Assembly (NCBI RefSeq): GCF_000813985.1
Contig: NZ_JWLJ01000003.1
Coordinates: forward strand, 62,001-126,000
Length of the DNA: 64,000 bases
Source: Ruegeria sp. ANG-R
GTDB taxonomy: Bacteria > Pseudomonadota > Alphaproteobacteria > Rhodobacterales > Rhodobacteraceae
Reading direction: 5' to 3'
Under the pieces are notes generated by a model. It was not told the DNA's origin. It saw only the letters and a list, made by a program, of their open reading frames with translations, and ran no database searches. The translations under genes and the position numbers were made by a program. Shown here in pieces: positions 8,124 to 16,281 of the stretch; position 1 is the first letter of the stretch, and each line of letters begins with the position of its first letter.

Positions 8124-8822
8124 CTATTGATTATCGTCGATTGCGCGGTCACGTTCCTGCAACGCGCGGATGCGCATCCGCTGCGCAGCCTGAATATGCG
8201 CGCGCATCTCTGTCTCGGCCGCTGCGCCATCGCGGGACTTCAAAGCCGCCATGATGCGCCGATGCTCGGCCACTGCGGCCTCGGCGCGGTCGCTATCCAG
8301 CAATTGCGAGGGACCCAGGATCAATAGCGCCTTTTGCAAGGAGAGCATGGATTTTGCCAGAAACCGGTTCTTGGCCGCATCCAGCAACGTCGCGTGAAAG
8401 ATCTTGTTGATTTGGGCCGCATCGGGGCCAGTACCCGCCTCGGCAAGCCGGTCGTTCAGAACCTCAAGCTCATCCAGTTCGACATCAGACGCCGCGCGGG
8501 CTGCCAGACGGGCCGCTGTCCCTTCAAGCACCGCGCGCATCTCATAGAGTTCCATGACCTCAGCGTAATCCAGACTGCGCACGGTGGCACCTTGCCGTGG
8601 CACATGCGTGACCAGCCCGTCGGCCTCCAACTGCCTTATCGCCTCGCGTACCGGGGTACGGCTGATGCCCAACCGTTCCGAGAGCTCAATCTCACGCAGC
8701 CGGTCGCCGGGCAGAAGAGTGCCCTCGCGAATCTCGTCCAGCAGGCGCTGATACGCAGAATTGCCTTGTGGGCCAGGTTGTAACGGGGCGTCTTGGATCG
8801 TCATCTCGGGCTCTCTTGTCAT
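8124..8822 (-). CDS. GntR family regulator (FCD subfamily)
   Basis: A 232-residue regulator. The N-terminal winged helix carries GTLLPGDRLREIELSERLGI and SRTPVREAIRQLEADGLV, the hallmark GntR sequence. The C-terminal FCD all-helical domain has YEMRAVLEGTAARLAAR and a metal-site pattern with His in FHATLLDAA and EHRRI. Starts at 8822 and 8804 are both possible, and neither has a strong ribosome-binding site. It is the first gene of the gntR-tcuA-tcuB unit and diverges from the AbrB-family permease; a clear palindrome sits in the shared promoter. It probably represses tricarboxylate genes until a substrate binds. Confidence 0.88.
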   Translation of the reverse strand: MTREPEMTIQDAPLQPGPQGNSAYQRLLDEIREGTLLPGDRLREIELSERLGISRTPVREAIRQLEADGLVTHVPRQGATVRSLDYAEVMELYEMRAVLEGTAARLAARAASDVELDELEVLNDRLAEAGTGPDAAQINKIFHATLLDAAKNRFLAKSMLSLQKALLILGPSQLLDSDRAEAAVAEHRRIMAALKSRDGAAAETEMRAHIQAAQRMRIRALQERDRAIDDNQ

Positions 8823-8832
8823 TTTGCGTCCA

Positions 8833-8854
8833 ATTGTATACATATGGATACAAT
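8833..8854. promoter_or_regulatory. 22-bp palindrome, likely GntR operator
   Basis: ATTGTAT and ATACAAT arms flank a central CATATG. Only one base pair in the 22-bp symmetry is mismatched. It lies between the divergent gntR and permease genes. The TTGTATAC half-site recurs at 11145-11160. FCD-type GntR proteins commonly bind TNGTNNNACNA-like dyads, so this is a strong operator candidate. Confidence 0.6.
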
Positions 8855-8882
8855 GTAAGTCAACGAAGCTGGAACGCTTACC

Positions 8883-9947
8883 TTGCACAGCCAAACCGAT
8901 ACCCCCTCTCTTCTGACGAAACGGGCCGTCACGCTCGGCCTGGCGGTGTTGGGCACTGGGGTATTTTGGGCGCTAAACCTGCCGCTACCTTTTCTGTTCG
9001 GGCCAATGAGCGCATGTTTGATTGCAGCTCTTGCGCACGCACCGATGGAAGGCTTTGGACAGGTCTCGGTTGCCGCCCGCACTATACTGGGCGTGGCGGT
9101 AGGGGCATCGATTACGCCGGCTCTGTTTGCTGAATTGCCAAAAATGGCCGCGTCAATTGCGCTGATCCCGTTCTTCATCCTTCTGATCGCGCTGGTAGGT
9201 GTGCCATTCTTTCGCAAATTCTGGGGCTTTGACGCCACAACGGCTTTCTACGCAGCCATGCCGGGCGGTTTGCAAGACATGATCATCTTTGGCACTGAGG
9301 CGGGGGCCAATCCGCGTACCTTGTCCTTGATCCACGGTACGCGCGTGCTGATCATCGTGACGTTGGCCCCCTTGTTCCTCACCGTGTTCTATGATGCCCA
9401 ACTCACCAATCCGATTGGCGAGCCCGCGCACAACCTACCAATACATGAATTGGCGCTGATGGTTCTGTCCGCCATTATCGGCTGGAAAGGCGGGGAGCGG
9501 ATCGGCTTATTCGGGGCGTCAATCCTTGGGCCAATGATCCTGACTGCAGCCTTGTCACTGGGCGACTTCATTCATACCCGGCCGCCTCGCGAGGCCATCC
9601 TTGCAGCGCAGTTTTTCATTGGCTGCGGAATTGGTGTGAAATTCGTAGGTGTCACATGGGTCGAACTACGCCGGGTAGTGGCAGCGGGCTTCGCCTATGT
9701 CATTGTCCTTGCCGTCCTGGCAGCCGCTTTCACCGCCGTTGTCACCACCTTGGGACTGGGCCAACCTGTCGAGGCGTTTCTGGCCTTCGCGCCCGGTGGG
9801 CAGGCAGAGATGACGGTGCTGGCCATCGTCTCGGGCGCGGATTTGGGTTTTGTGATCACCCACCATCTGACAAGGATCGTGTTGGTGATCATTGGTGCGC
9901 CCATCGCCGCAAATCTTATTCTGCTTTGGTCCAAACCTCGAGGTTGA
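8883..9947 (+). CDS. AbrB family membrane protein (putative permease)
   Basis: A 354-residue polytopic protein of the AbrB/AbrB_dup family (unrelated to the Bacillus AbrB regulator). About ten hydrophobic segments are arranged as two homologous halves. Each half contains the family's PGG motif: YAAMPGGLQDMIIFG in the first and AFAPGGQAEMTVLA in the second. The only start fitting the reading frame is TTG at 8883; upstream in-frame codons hit a stop. It is divergent from the gntR gene and close to the tricarboxylate genes, so a role in carboxylate uptake or efflux is plausible. Its 3' end overlaps the convergent dehydrogenase gene by 32 bases. Confidence 0.8.
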   Translation: MHSQTDTPSLLTKRAVTLGLAVLGTGVFWALNLPLPFLFGPMSACLIAALAHAPMEGFGQVSVAARTILGVAVGASITPALFAELPKMAASIALIPFFILLIALVGVPFFRKFWGFDATTAFYAAMPGGLQDMIIFGTEAGANPRTLSLIHGTRVLIIVTLAPLFLTVFYDAQLTNPIGEPAHNLPIHELALMVLSAIIGWKGGERIGLFGASILGPMILTAALSLGDFIHTRPPREAILAAQFFIGCGIGVKFVGVTWVELRRVVAAGFAYVIVLAVLAAAFTAVVTTLGLGQPVEAFLAFAPGGQAEMTVLAIVSGADLGFVITHHLTRIVLVIIGAPIAANLILLWSKPRG

Positions 9948-10896
9948 TCATGTGGATCGGAGCGCCTTCGGCATAGGCGTTCACCTGATCGAAAATATCC
10001 GCGAATTGCAGGTCGAACTCGTCCTCTGTTACGAAGCCGATATGCGGTGTCGCGATCAGGTTGGGATGCGACAACAAAGGATCGGTTGGATCGGTCAGTG
10101 GCTCAGTATCGAACACATCAATCGCCGCTTTGCCTGGGCGACCGGCATTCAGCGCCTCAAGCAAAGCACCAGGTGCGATCAGCCCGGCTCGTGAGGTGTT
10201 CACAAACAGCGCCTCCGACTGCATCTGCGCGAAATCCGGTGCGGTGATGATCCCGCGTGTGTCAGGTTTCAAGCGCACATGGATTGAGACGACATCGCTG
10301 CAGCCAAAGAACGCTTCACGGCTGGGCGCGACCTGTGCGCCATCCGCCTGCGCACGTGCCCGGCCTTCCTCAGACGACCACCAAACAACATTCATCCCGA
10401 ACGCCTCGGCATAGCCCGCAACCGCGCGGGCAATCCGGCCGTAGCCGTAGAGCCCGAGCTGACGGCCACGCAGCGTCTTGCCCACGCCCGCCTGCCAGTG
10501 CCCTGCTTTGACCGAGGCCGTTTGTGCGGGCAAGTCTCGCATCCCGGCCATGATCAGTGCCCAAGTGAGTTCGGCTGCGGCGTAGGACGGCGTCCCACCA
10601 TGCATGTTCGAACACAACAACACGCCGTGATCTGTGCAGGCTTCGACATCGACATGAGGATAAACGCTGCGCTGGCTGATCAGTTTCAGGTTCGGTAATT
10701 TCTCCAGCAAGGCGCGGGTGACTTTGGTACGTTCGCGGAACAGGATAAGCACCTCTGCGTCCTGCAGTCGCTCGGCCAGAGTGTCAGTGTCTTCGACATG
10801 ATCCGTCCATACCGTCACCTCATGACCGGTGAGTTTCTCAAAGCAAGGCACGCCACGCAGCGTGTCAAACCAGTCATCAAGAATGTGGACCTTCAT
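9916..10896 (-). CDS. D-isomer-specific 2-hydroxyacid dehydrogenase family protein
   Basis: A 326-residue NAD(P)-dependent dehydrogenase of the D-2-hydroxyacid family, which interconverts 2-hydroxyacids and 2-oxoacids. An N-terminal substrate-binding half is followed by the nucleotide domain with GLYGYGRIARAVAGYAEAF (GxGxxG). The catalytic Arg is in VSIHVRLKPDT, Glu in DVFDTEPL and His in LIATPHIGFVT. The start overlaps the stop of a 78-residue ORF by ATGA. The pair follows a GTATAC palindrome, suggesting control by the same GntR protein as tcuA. The substrate is unknown; a hydroxylated tri- or dicarboxylate would fit the neighbourhood. Confidence 0.88.
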   Translation of the reverse strand: MKVHILDDWFDTLRGVPCFEKLTGHEVTVWTDHVEDTDTLAERLQDAEVLILFRERTKVTRALLEKLPNLKLISQRSVYPHVDVEACTDHGVLLCSNMHGGTPSYAAAELTWALIMAGMRDLPAQTASVKAGHWQAGVGKTLRGRQLGLYGYGRIARAVAGYAEAFGMNVVWWSSEEGRARAQADGAQVAPSREAFFGCSDVVSIHVRLKPDTRGIITAPDFAQMQSEALFVNTSRAGLIAPGALLEALNAGRPGKAAIDVFDTEPLTDPTDPLLSHPNLIATPHIGFVTEDEFDLQFADIFDQVNAYAEGAPIHMINLEVWTKAE

Positions 10897-11129
10897 CGGC
10901 TTTCAATACCTTGCCCGGTGGTCAGCTTTCTTGGGGTTGGCACAAAGTGCGGCGCGTCGAGGGCGGCCAGCGCGTTCCGGACGCGTTCGCTTTGGTCCAG
11001 CAGATGGTTGAACTGCTCATCGCACCCGGCGATCGGTGTCGGATACTCTGCCATGTCCCGCCGCAAGACCGCTTGCGCCAGCTTAAGTTCCTGACGCGCG
11101 ATATCGAGGCATTCCGAGTAGTCGTCCAT
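10893..11129 (-). CDS. Small hypothetical protein coupled to the 2-hydroxyacid dehydrogenase
   Basis: A 78-residue, largely helical protein starting MDDYSECLDIARQELKLAQ, with charged residues and no signal peptide or membrane segment. GGGAGAT precedes the ATG at 11129, and its stop overlaps the dehydrogenase start (ATGA), so it is very probably translated. No family is recognised. The pattern of a helix followed by PTPIAGCDEQFNHLLDQSERVRNAL suggests a small partner or regulatory protein. No function is assigned. Confidence 0.65.
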   Translation of the reverse strand: MDDYSECLDIARQELKLAQAVLRRDMAEYPTPIAGCDEQFNHLLDQSERVRNALAALDAPHFVPTPRKLTTGQGIESR

Positions 11130-11144
11130 CGTTATCTCCCATTT

Positions 11145-11160
11145 GTATACTATAGTATAC
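11145..11160. promoter_or_regulatory. Perfect 16-bp palindrome, second candidate GntR operator
   Basis: GTATAC-TATA-GTATAC is fully self-complementary and lies 16 bases upstream of the 78-residue ORF, in a 49-base intergenic gap after prpF. The flanking bases (TTTGTATACTAT) match the palindrome at 8833-8854, so both probably bind the same regulator. Confidence 0.6.
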
Positions 11161-11178
11161 CTTATAGGCGACACCCGA

Positions 11179-12267
11179 TCAACTCCCGTTCCAAACAGAT
11201 TGCGGCACATAAACATGCCCGTCCGCCAACTTACGTGCGGTCCGCACTAAGCCCGCCGCGTTCACGGAGAACCCGTCGGTGGTGGTGAAGTCCACCAGCA
11301 CCTCGATATTGCCCGAGGCGTGTTCCAGTACGACCTCAGCCGGGCTTGTCGTAGGGCGATCCAGCAAACCATCCGCAACGGTTCCGGGTGTTAAAGCGCA
11401 AGACGCCATGCATTGCGCCCCGGTGACGGCCATGGTCGGGTGGGTTTTCCACGGCATGAAATACCGCACCGCAAGCGTTCCGCCCTCTCTGGCAGGCGCG
11501 ATTAGGCCGAATTTGGGTGTCACTGACTTGGACACATCCCCCATGCCCATCCGCTGCCCCGCTTCGATCCGAACAGCCTCCATCTGATCAAAAAAAGCTC
11601 GGTTAGCGTCCAATTCCTCAGCGCTTTCATAGCCCGTCAACCCAAAGTCTGCAGCGCGGGCAATGGCCATCGGCATGGCGACATCCATGCAAGTCAGTTC
11701 AATGCCCTTAACTGTATCGTGCAGGTTGCCCGTGGGCAGGAACGCTCCGGTGGCCGAGCCCACCACGCCCATAAAGCTCAGTTGAACAGGCGCGGAATGG
11801 CCGGGAACGCCAGCGATTTCCACATCGCCCTCATAGGTCAACTCGCCCCCGGGGGTACTTACTTTGGCCACCACCCGAGCCTCTGTATTGACGGCCCGAA
11901 TGCGGATCTCGGTCTCATTGCCCTGCGGCTTGAACAGCCCCATTTCGATTGCAGCAGGTGCAACGCCAGACAGGATATTGCCGCAGGTGGGTTTGAAATC
12001 GACCAGCTTGTCCTCAACCGAGACCTGCGCGAAGAAATAGTCGATATCGGCCCAGTCATCCTCGCTGACCGAAAGCATCGCGACCTTTGTGGTCACCGCC
12101 GCGCCGCCGCCGATGCCGTCGATGTTCAGCGACTGCCCGGACCCAAGAGCGGCGATCAGCACCTCGGCCAGCGCGTCCAGATCCTCAGGCAAATCCGAGC
12201 GGCGGAAAGACGGGCCTTTCGACGTGCCGCCACGCATCAAGATATAAGGGATTGCGGTTTGAGTCAT
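11179..12267 (-). CDS. PrpF/GalD-type proton-shifting isomerase
   Basis: A 362-residue member of the PrpF family (diaminopimelate-epimerase fold). It comprises 2-methylaconitate cis-trans isomerase, 4-oxalomesaconate tautomerase and aconitate isomerases. The start YILMRGGTSKGPSFR and GGGAAVTTKVAML are diagnostic. The catalytic cysteine lies in KPTCGNILSGVAPAAIE, and PMAIARAADFGLTGYES is a family signature. It lies 10 bases downstream of the TctA-TctB fusion gene and thus belongs to the tricarboxylate uptake operon. The context suggests isomerisation of an unsaturated tricarboxylate such as an aconitate; this specificity is inferred. Confidence 0.85.
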   Translation of the reverse strand: MTQTAIPYILMRGGTSKGPSFRRSDLPEDLDALAEVLIAALGSGQSLNIDGIGGGAAVTTKVAMLSVSEDDWADIDYFFAQVSVEDKLVDFKPTCGNILSGVAPAAIEMGLFKPQGNETEIRIRAVNTEARVVAKVSTPGGELTYEGDVEIAGVPGHSAPVQLSFMGVVGSATGAFLPTGNLHDTVKGIELTCMDVAMPMAIARAADFGLTGYESAEELDANRAFFDQMEAVRIEAGQRMGMGDVSKSVTPKFGLIAPAREGGTLAVRYFMPWKTHPTMAVTGAQCMASCALTPGTVADGLLDRPTTSPAEVVLEHASGNIEVLVDFTTTDGFSVNAAGLVRTARKLADGHVYVPQSVWNGS

Positions 12268-12277
12268 TTTGAACCCC

Positions 12278-14308
12278 TCACTTCAACGGCCAGGGCAGGC
12301 TGATCATGTCCTGCAACAGACCCGGCGGGAAATCGCGGTTCAGAGCGCCCGCCATCAGGCACATGAACCCGATGCCGCAGGCGGTCAGGATCAGAGTCAT
12401 CTGCCAGCTGGACCCGGCGCGGATACGGAGAAAGGCGATCAGGAACCCTATCAGGGCGAGGATGAAGCCCACCACCCACGTGGCCGCGATCAAACTGGCG
12501 AACCACGCCAGAGTGGACCACAGACCGTGGGGTGCGCTGGCGTCCTCACCAGCGATTTCCTTGTCCGCAAAGATCGAGTCGCCTTCGGGACGTCGCATCA
12601 TCTGGATCAGAAGGATCACGCAACAGAATAGCGAGACGCTGCCGATCACCAGCGGGATGATCTTGTCGGTCATGTTGTAGTCGGGGATCATGTTGGCGTT
12701 GACCAAAGCGACGATCAGATAGGCCATGATCACCAGCAGAAAGATGAGCGGCGCGCGCTTTGTACCCGCCTGAACATCGCCCTCGGCCATGATCATCTTG
12801 GCTTGACGGATGCCCAGAATGACTGAGACCACGGTGATCACGATCAGGACGATGACGATAGGGCTGAAGACATATTCCATCCCCTCGCCAAAGCTCTTCC
12901 GGAAGCGGAATGAGGCGATCTGGAAGGCCTGATTGGTAAACTTCTCGACAGGGTTTGATAGCACGAAACCGATCAGGAAGGCCGGGCGCGACCAGTCGAA
13001 GCGGCGCAGGAAGATGCCGATCAGGCCGATGACGAACAAGGCCAGAAGGTCTTCGAAATTCTGGCCGGACTGGAAGGCCGCAAAGCTGATCAGCATGAAC
13101 AGGAACGGCGCCAGATAGGTGAAGCGGATGGTCGTGAGCTTGGCGATGCCGCCCGAGGCCGCGATACACAGGATGGTGCCCACCACATTGGCCAGCGCCA
13201 GCAGCCAGACGATCGAATAAGTGATGTCGAGATTGTCCTTGAGCATGCTCGGACCGACCTCGATATCACCCGACCCCAGCAGAGCCACCGCGCCGATAAA
13301 GATCGCCATTGAGCCGGAGCCAGGAATACCAAACAGCAGGGTCGGCACCAAACCGCCGCCCTCCTTGGCGTTGTTTGAGCTTTCCGGGCCGATGACCCCG
13401 CGCACTTCGCCTTTGCCGAAGTTGCTTTTGTCCTTGGTTGTTTGCACCGAATGGCCATAGGCGATCCAGTCGACGACCGAACCACCAAGACCAGGTATGA
13501 CGCCAACAATTACGCCAATGATCGAACAGCGGACAGAAAGCCAGATATTGGCCGCCCAGTCTTTGACACCGTCCAGCCAACCGGCCCCCAGAGATGCCCC
13601 TTTGGCAATCGACCGATCCTGCCGTAGCAGTGAGACGATCTCGGGCACGGCGAAGATACCCAGCCCGACGATGACCAATTTCAGGCCGTCAGTCAGATAG
13701 GGAATGTCATAAGTCGCCATGCGCAGCGAGCCGCCAGCGTCGGCCTCACCAATGGTACCGACCATCAAGCCCAGCCCGGCGGCGGCAACCCCCTTCAGAG
13801 GAATACGCCCTGCCAAAATAGCGACCATCGAAAGACCAAGAATTGTGATCATGAGCATTTCGGGCAGGCCGAACGCCAATACGATGGGGCGCGCGATAAG
13901 TATGAACATGGTCAGGAAGGTCGCGCCGACGAGCCCTCCGAATAGGGACGAGGAAAAGGCTGCTGACAAAGCCCGTGCAGCCTCGCCCTTTTTCGCCATC
14001 GGAAAGCCGTCCAGCACGGTGGCCTGCGAAGCAGAACTGCCGGGGATGCCCATCAAGACGGACGCAAACGTGTCCGAGGTCGGCACCACCGCGACCATCC
14101 CGATCATCAGCGCCAGACCAAGGATCGGGTCCATTCCGAACATGAAAGGCAACAGCAGGGACAGACCGGCAATACCGCCAAGCCCCGGAAAGACGCCCAC
14201 AGCCAGCCCCATGACGACGCCGAGAATGAGATACCCCAGAACGATGGGTTGCAGGATCAAACCCCACGCGTCACCAAGCGCAGGTAGAGCGGTGGCGAAA
14301 ACCTCCAT
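12278..14308 (-). CDS. Tripartite tricarboxylate transporter, TctA-TctB fusion
   Basis: A 676-residue membrane protein that joins the large TctA channel subunit (about residues 1-500, ten or more helices) to the small TctB subunit (about 515-670, four helices). The twin TctA signatures are GVFPGLGGIAG near residue 40 and GVIPGLGGSVVDW near residue 270. The AFQSGQNFEDLLALFVIGLIG segment is also typical. In classical operons tctB and tctA are separate genes; here no separate tctB exists, and the C-terminal four-helix part replaces it. It lies between tctC and prpF and should import a di- or tricarboxylate captured by TctC. Confidence 0.9.
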   Translation of the reverse strand: MEVFATALPALGDAWGLILQPIVLGYLILGVVMGLAVGVFPGLGGIAGLSLLLPFMFGMDPILGLALMIGMVAVVPTSDTFASVLMGIPGSSASQATVLDGFPMAKKGEAARALSAAFSSSLFGGLVGATFLTMFILIARPIVLAFGLPEMLMITILGLSMVAILAGRIPLKGVAAAGLGLMVGTIGEADAGGSLRMATYDIPYLTDGLKLVIVGLGIFAVPEIVSLLRQDRSIAKGASLGAGWLDGVKDWAANIWLSVRCSIIGVIVGVIPGLGGSVVDWIAYGHSVQTTKDKSNFGKGEVRGVIGPESSNNAKEGGGLVPTLLFGIPGSGSMAIFIGAVALLGSGDIEVGPSMLKDNLDITYSIVWLLALANVVGTILCIAASGGIAKLTTIRFTYLAPFLFMLISFAAFQSGQNFEDLLALFVIGLIGIFLRRFDWSRPAFLIGFVLSNPVEKFTNQAFQIASFRFRKSFGEGMEYVFSPIVIVLIVITVVSVILGIRQAKMIMAEGDVQAGTKRAPLIFLLVIMAYLIVALVNANMIPDYNMTDKIIPLVIGSVSLFCCVILLIQMMRRPEGDSIFADKEIAGEDASAPHGLWSTLAWFASLIAATWVVGFILALIGFLIAFLRIRAGSSWQMTLILTACGIGFMCLMAGALNRDFPPGLLQDMISLPWPLK

Positions 14309-14347
14309 AGCGGCCGCCTTTCATAAACTGTTTTGTATGTAGAGAAA

Positions 14348-14371
14348 CGCGCGCCCTTCGTTGGGCGCGCG
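14348..14371 (-). terminator. Hairpin between tctC and tctAB
   Basis: CGCGCGCCC and GGGCGCGCG pair perfectly around a six-base loop. On the minus strand the stem is followed by TTTCTCTAC. Between a binding-protein gene and its permease gene, such hairpins usually protect the upstream message or terminate part of transcription. That would give more TctC than TctAB. Confidence 0.7.
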
Positions 14372-14384
14372 ACGACGTGTCAGC

Positions 14385-15473
14385 TTAGTTCAGCTCGACG
14401 CCGTAGGCCTCTCTCAGCCAGTTCAGGACGTATTGCTTGGCACTGTCATCCACATTGGTCGCCGTCTGCAGAGCAGATTTCGAGCCTTCGCCGACAAATA
14501 CAGGATACTTACCAACGCGCTTGGACGAAATGTCCGCAAAGTCACCACGCTCGGTCACAGCTTGGAACGCTGCGGTGTATGCGTCCACCACTTCCTGTGG
14601 TGTGTCCCCGGGCAAGAACGCCAATTTCTGAACAGGGAAGCCTGCCACGAAGAAGGCTTTCCAGGCATCCCAAGCCTCACCGCTGGTTTCGCAACCATCG
14701 GTTGCCTCGCAAACCTCCTTGAAAGTGGGGATATCCGGGAAGGTCGGATCGCGCACGATATTGCCATCCGCATCCAGCGCGCCCCATGTCATCATCGGAA
14801 CCGCCTGACCGGCTTCGACCAACGGAGCCGAGCCGCCCAGATAACCGGACGAGGTCTGGTAGTCGATATTGGCTTCGCCACGTTCGAACATCAGGCGACC
14901 ATCACCACGGCCTTTGATGCCAAAGACCGGCTCCACATTCATACCCAACATCTGCCACGCCAGCAGCGGGACCAGATCCAGCCGGGTCGCGCCCTGCGAG
15001 CCGTAGATGAAGTTGGTGTCTTTCAGCGCATTGGTCGAGCCATCAAACTTGGCCCCATCTTCGGCGTTCAGATAGGCGACACCGCCAGTGCCCGACGCCA
15101 TCACCGGAATCCAGTCATTGTATTCATAGCGGACGCGCGGGTCACTCAGCAGATAGGGGAACTGTGTCGAGCCAGAAGTGCCAAACAGCAGCGTACCGTC
15201 ATCGTGGCTCTGCTCCTGAAACCAGTTCGCACCCTTGGTCGATCCTGCACCGGGCATAAACTTCACCACAACAGTCGGCTGACCCGGCAGAGCCTCGGAC
15301 AGAAGCGGGGCGAAGAAATTGGCCCATTTGGCAGACCCGCCCGTTTCTGAGAACGGAATGACCCATTCGATGGTCTTGCCCGAGAAATCGACCTCGGCAG
15401 CGGCAGGCGCGGCGAGTCCGGCGGCGGCGATCAGCCCCACGACGGCGCGACGGGTGAAGTTGGAAATGGCCAT
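14385..15473 (-). CDS. tctC: Tripartite tricarboxylate transporter substrate-binding protein TctC
   Basis: A 362-residue periplasmic protein with a twin-arginine-like start (FTRRAVVGLIAAAG) and AAAE-type cleavage. It captures carboxylates for the TctA-TctB permease. The mature protein opens with FSGKTIEWVIPFSETGGSAKW, a variant of the family signature for the carboxylate-binding loop, followed by KFMPGAGSTKGANWF. ATG at 15473 follows GGAGGGAACC; the longer in-frame start near 15659 lies upstream of the likely promoter and overlaps the divergent regulator. It diverges from the TctD-type response regulator. The bound substrate is probably a tricarboxylate but is not provable from sequence. Confidence 0.9.
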   Translation of the reverse strand: MAISNFTRRAVVGLIAAAGLAAPAAAEVDFSGKTIEWVIPFSETGGSAKWANFFAPLLSEALPGQPTVVVKFMPGAGSTKGANWFQEQSHDDGTLLFGTSGSTQFPYLLSDPRVRYEYNDWIPVMASGTGGVAYLNAEDGAKFDGSTNALKDTNFIYGSQGATRLDLVPLLAWQMLGMNVEPVFGIKGRGDGRLMFERGEANIDYQTSSGYLGGSAPLVEAGQAVPMMTWGALDADGNIVRDPTFPDIPTFKEVCEATDGCETSGEAWDAWKAFFVAGFPVQKLAFLPGDTPQEVVDAYTAAFQAVTERGDFADISSKRVGKYPVFVGEGSKSALQTATNVDDSAKQYVLNWLREAYGVELN

Positions 15474-15612
15474 TGGTTCCTCCCTGTTGACCAGACAACC
15501 ACGTCGGCGCCCTCCGCGCCACCGTGATTGTAAATAGAACTGTGGGGTTGATTCCCCCTCCCATCTGGCAATCATGGAGCGCCAACCTTGCGCGAAACTT
15601 GCAGGAGCCCGA

Positions 15613-16281
15613 ATGCGGATCGTCATCGTCGAGGATAACGAGACCCTCGCCAACGCCATTGCCTATCGCCTGCGGGATCGAGGCCATGCCGCTGACGTGC
15701 TGACAGATGGCGATGCTGCCGATCTGTATCTGGAACAGGAAGGCGCAGACCTGATCGTTCTGGATATCAACCTGCCGGGTCGGTCAGGGCTTGAGATCTT
15801 GCGGTCTCTGCGCAACCGGGGCGACAGCGCGCCTGTCATCCTGCTAACCGCGCGCAGCGAGACCAGCGACCGCGTTTCGGGTCTGGATATGGGCGCCGAC
15901 GACTACCTGGTGAAGCCCTTCGAAATGGACGAGCTTGAGGCCCGCATCCGTGCCCTGTCGCGCCGCAAGCAACTGGATTACGGCGCGCGCGAGACCATCG
16001 GAGATCTTGAGTTCGACCGCACCGCCCGGCAGGTCAGCGCAAAGGGCCAAGTGCTCGACGTGCCGCGCCGGGAAATGGCCGTGCTTGAATGCCTGCTGGA
16101 ACGACGCGGCAGGATTGTTCCCAAAAGCCAGCTGACTGACTACGTCTACGGCGTGGGCGCTGATGTCGACGATTCAGCGGTCGAGCCGCACGTGTCACGA
16201 CTGCGCAAGCGCCTTCAGAACCTTGGCATCCGGATCAAGACCGCCCGTGGCCTTGGATATCTGCTTGAGGTGCAGAAGTGA
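15613..16281 (+). CDS. tctD: TctD-type OmpR family response regulator
   Basis: A 222-residue two-component regulator. The receiver domain has acidic residues in VIVEDN, the phosphorylatable Asp51 in LIVLDINLPG and Lys in DYLVKPF. The C-terminal OmpR/PhoB winged helix includes REMAVLECLLERRGRIV and VEPHVSRLRKRL. ATG at 15613 follows GCAGGAG, which favours it over the upstream start at 15574. It is divergent from tctC and overlaps the kinase gene by GTGA, so it should activate the tctC-tctAB-prpF operon when a tricarboxylate is sensed. Confidence 0.92.
   Translation: MRIVIVEDNETLANAIAYRLRDRGHAADVLTDGDAADLYLEQEGADLIVLDINLPGRSGLEILRSLRNRGDSAPVILLTARSETSDRVSGLDMGADDYLVKPFEMDELEARIRALSRRKQLDYGARETIGDLEFDRTARQVSAKGQVLDVPRREMAVLECLLERRGRIVPKSQLTDYVYGVGADVDDSAVEPHVSRLRKRLQNLGIRIKTARGLGYLLEVQK

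Noticed and set aside
13719..14342. 207-codon plus-strand frame opposite tctAB
   Set aside because: Rich in Pro, Ser and Ala as expected for the complement of a membrane protein; no start signal.
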